From DATEMK01 sp035275625 (GTDB lineage: Bacteria > Bacteroidota > Bacteroidia > AKYH767-A > OLB10), in contig DATEMK010000201.1 of NCBI GenBank assembly GCA_035275625.1, forward strand, positions 1 to 8,404: a stretch of 8,404 nucleotides of DNA, given 5' to 3'. A program made the translations under genes and the position numbers. Position 1 is the stretch's first letter, and each line of letters opens with the position of its first letter. Under the pieces are notes generated by a model. The model had not been told where the DNA came from. It saw only the letters and a list, made by a program, of their open reading frames with translations, and searched no databases. This document shows positions 7,477 to 8,404 of this stretch, piece after piece.

Positions 7477-7511
7477 GAAGACAGAGGCCGGAAGGCAGAA
7501 GCCGGAAAAAA
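7477..7511 (+). repeat. 7-bp-period purine-rich tandem repeat
   Basis: Five successive heptamers read GAAGACA, GAGGCCG, GAAGGCA, GAAGCCG and GAAAAAA, with consensus GAAGnCn. The array lies in the 176-base spacer between the Asp-box gene and the helix-turn-helix gene. Apart from this array and the promoter-like element near 7425, I see no clear element there, and no convincing hairpin terminator for the operon ending at 7571. Confidence 0.6.
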
Positions 7512-7570
7512 ACCTATGGCTGTGATCTGAAGGATTTTTTTTGCGGGTATGCGGTGGGTTGTACTAACAA

Positions 7571-7774
7571 TCACTCCACAAATTCCAAAATGTCTGCGGG
7601 CTGGCAATTTAAAGCTTTACAAATAGCATCTAATGTACTAAATCGAATTGCCTTTGCTTTACCAGTTTTCAGAATTGATAAATTTGCCATAGTAATATCA
7701 ACTTTTTCGGCAAGCTCCTGCAGCTGCATTTTTCTGCGCGCCAGCATTACATCAAGATTCACGACTATAGGCAT
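7571..7774 (-). CDS. Small Xre/Cro-type helix-turn-helix regulator (YozG-like)
   Basis: This 67-residue protein is almost entirely one lambda-Cro/CI-type HTH domain. It has an N-terminal strand MPIVVNLDVMLARRKM, helices two and three in LQELAEKVDITMANLSILKTGK (18-39), then IRFSTLDAICKALNCQPADIL (43-63). Length and sequence fit the small YozG-like HTH_26 group, which is often encoded beside DUF2975 membrane proteins. Its ATG (7774-7772) comes 2 bases after the TAA of the upstream gene, so the two are co-transcribed and probably translationally coupled. It probably acts as a dimeric repressor of its own operon; the 22-bp palindrome at 8340-8361 is a good operator candidate. Family assignment is firm, autoregulation is inferred. 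Confidence 0.9.
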   Translation of the reverse strand: MPIVVNLDVMLARRKMQLQELAEKVDITMANLSILKTGKAKAIRFSTLDAICKALNCQPADILEFVE

Positions 7775-7776
7775 AA

Positions 7777-8307
7777 TTAAATGGTTTGCTGGTTTTCTTC
7801 CTGAATTTCGATTCCACGCCTGAAAATCTGCGAAATGATATAAACAATACCTGAAATAAAAAGGAATTCATTCGCCACTTTAATAATGTTCAACTGTTCG
7901 CCCAATCTTTTAGAAAGCCAATCAACATAATGTTCACCAATAAAACCTACTACCCAAATGGTAAATAACAAATATGCAATCTTCTCTAACTTTTTGGATA
8001 CTTCAATTGTAAACGGGCTTTTGATGTTAAGCTTTGACAATAATGTAATTACAATATACCAGAGCTGCACAAACATTGCCGATAAGGCCATTACAAAAGA
8101 CATGACACACACATAAAACCAAAAATTATCCTGTTGCAGGAATAATAAATTTTGAGCAACTCCAGGAATTTTTTTGGAAGCAGCAGGGTTTGCAAAACTT
8201 ACTACAAAGGAAATTAACTGGCTTCCAAAATTAACTGCATAGCCTATCATAGCCACCCAGGCTAAGACATGTAAAACTGATAAAATTTTTTCTGTTTTTG
8301 TTTTCAT
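7777..8307 (-). CDS. DUF2975-type four-helix membrane protein
   Basis: This 176-residue protein has four predicted membrane helices at about residues 9-34, 60-89, 109-128 and 143-163, with a short charged tail (EIQEENQQ). Size, topology and the motif SPFTIEVSKKLEKIAYLL (97-114) in the loop leading into helix three match the DUF2975 family. In many members that loop carries the pattern PF-x-x-x-x-x-x-L-x-x-I. The biochemical role of the family is not established. The recurring pairing with a small Xre-type regulator, seen here with a 2-base gap, suggests a membrane protein whose level is set by its partner, or that modulates it. The ATG (8307-8305) lies 28 bases after a -7-like element. Confidence 0.88.
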   Translation of the reverse strand: MKTKTEKILSVLHVLAWVAMIGYAVNFGSQLISFVVSFANPAASKKIPGVAQNLLFLQQDNFWFYVCVMSFVMALSAMFVQLWYIVITLLSKLNIKSPFTIEVSKKLEKIAYLLFTIWVVGFIGEHYVDWLSKRLGEQLNIIKVANEFLFISGIVYIISQIFRRGIEIQEENQQTI

Positions 8308-8335
8308 TGTTTTAATTAATTATGAGATTATGTCG

Positions 8336-8367
8336 CAAATATCAATAAATATTTATTGATAAACAAT
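8336..8367 (-). promoter_or_regulatory. Promoter of the DUF2975-HTH operon
   Basis: On the minus strand ATTG (8367-8364) is followed after 20 bases by GATATTTG (8343-8336), one mismatch to TAnnTTTG. Spacing fits the Bacteroidota -33/-7 arrangement and leaves a leader of about 25 bases. The palindrome at 8340-8361 fills the spacer and overlaps the -7 box. Confidence 0.5.
8340..8361. promoter_or_regulatory. Perfect 22-bp palindrome, probable operator
   Basis: The arms TATCAATAAAT (8340-8350) and ATTTATTGATA (8351-8361) are exact reverse complements with no spacer. The site lies between the predicted -33 and -7 elements of the DUF2975-HTH operon and covers four bases of the -7 box, so a bound dimer would block RNA polymerase. 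The small HTH protein of the same operon is the likeliest ligand. Confidence 0.6.
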
Positions 8368-8374
8368 AAAAATA

Positions 8375-8400
8375 TATCTTTATTTAGTAAATAATTGATA
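8375..8400. repeat. Imperfect second operator-like inverted repeat
   Basis: TATC (8375-8378), TTATTT (8380-8385), AAATAA (8389-8394) and TTGATA (8395-8400) repeat the sequence of the palindrome arms in the same order, with mismatches and a one-base shift. Its centre is about 37 bases from that of the perfect palindrome. It could be an auxiliary weaker site. AT-richness makes a chance match possible. Confidence 0.3.
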
Positions 8401-8404
8401 ACCA

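Noticed and set aside
7419..7607. Minus-strand ORF of 62 residues overlapping the end of the HTH gene
   Set aside because: It overlaps the HTH gene in another frame, runs through the heptamer array, and resembles nothing known.
1..8404. CRISPR array, tRNA, insertion sequence or prophage attachment site
   Set aside because: No regularly spaced direct repeats with unique spacers, no cloverleaf, transposase or terminal inverted repeats were seen.

Overview
The window looks like a chromosomal segment from a member of the Bacteroidota. Four things point there: a type IX secretion C-terminal sorting domain on one secreted protein; a lipoprotein whose residues after the lipidated cysteine (Q-K-D-K) resemble the Bacteroidota surface-export signal; promoter-like elements of the TTTG / TAnnTTTG type rather than TTGACA/TATAAT; and AT-rich DNA with purine-rich intergenic tandem repeats. 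The genus cannot be fixed from sequence reading alone.

Layout. Positions 1-3095 (minus strand) hold the 5' part of one very large gene that runs off the left edge. It reads open for 1031 codons and encodes a STAND-type NTPase: a helical N-terminal region, a short Gly-Asn beta segment, a TIR-like domain, an NB-ARC-like ATPase core and the start of a TPR array. Such proteins are typical of bacterial innate-immunity (anti-phage) or signalling systems. Next comes a 0.2 kb spacer with a 9-bp-period purine repeat, then a 105-residue LuxR/GerE-type helix-turn-helix protein without a receiver domain (3298-3615, minus). Divergent from it is a 589-residue surface-type lipoprotein with two carboxypeptidase-regulatory-like beta domains (3778-5547, plus). 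It converges, across a possible bidirectional terminator, on a 579-residue secreted protein with five Asp-box (BNR) motifs and a T9SS sorting tail (5655-7394, minus).

The right end (7571-8307, minus) is a compact two-gene operon, a DUF2975-type four-helix membrane protein followed 2 nt later by a small YozG-like Xre/Cro helix-turn-helix regulator. Upstream of it a perfect 22-bp palindrome lies between, and overlaps, the predicted promoter elements, so negative autoregulation by the small regulator is the simplest reading.

The genes do not form one obvious pathway. The STAND gene is the best candidate for an interesting defence or signalling system, but its 3' end and downstream partners lie outside the window. 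The lipoprotein and the Asp-box protein are both envelope or secreted proteins of the Bacteroidota accessory type. There is no gene-free stretch longer than about 200 bases, and I saw no tRNA, rRNA, CRISPR array, transposase or insertion-sequence end.
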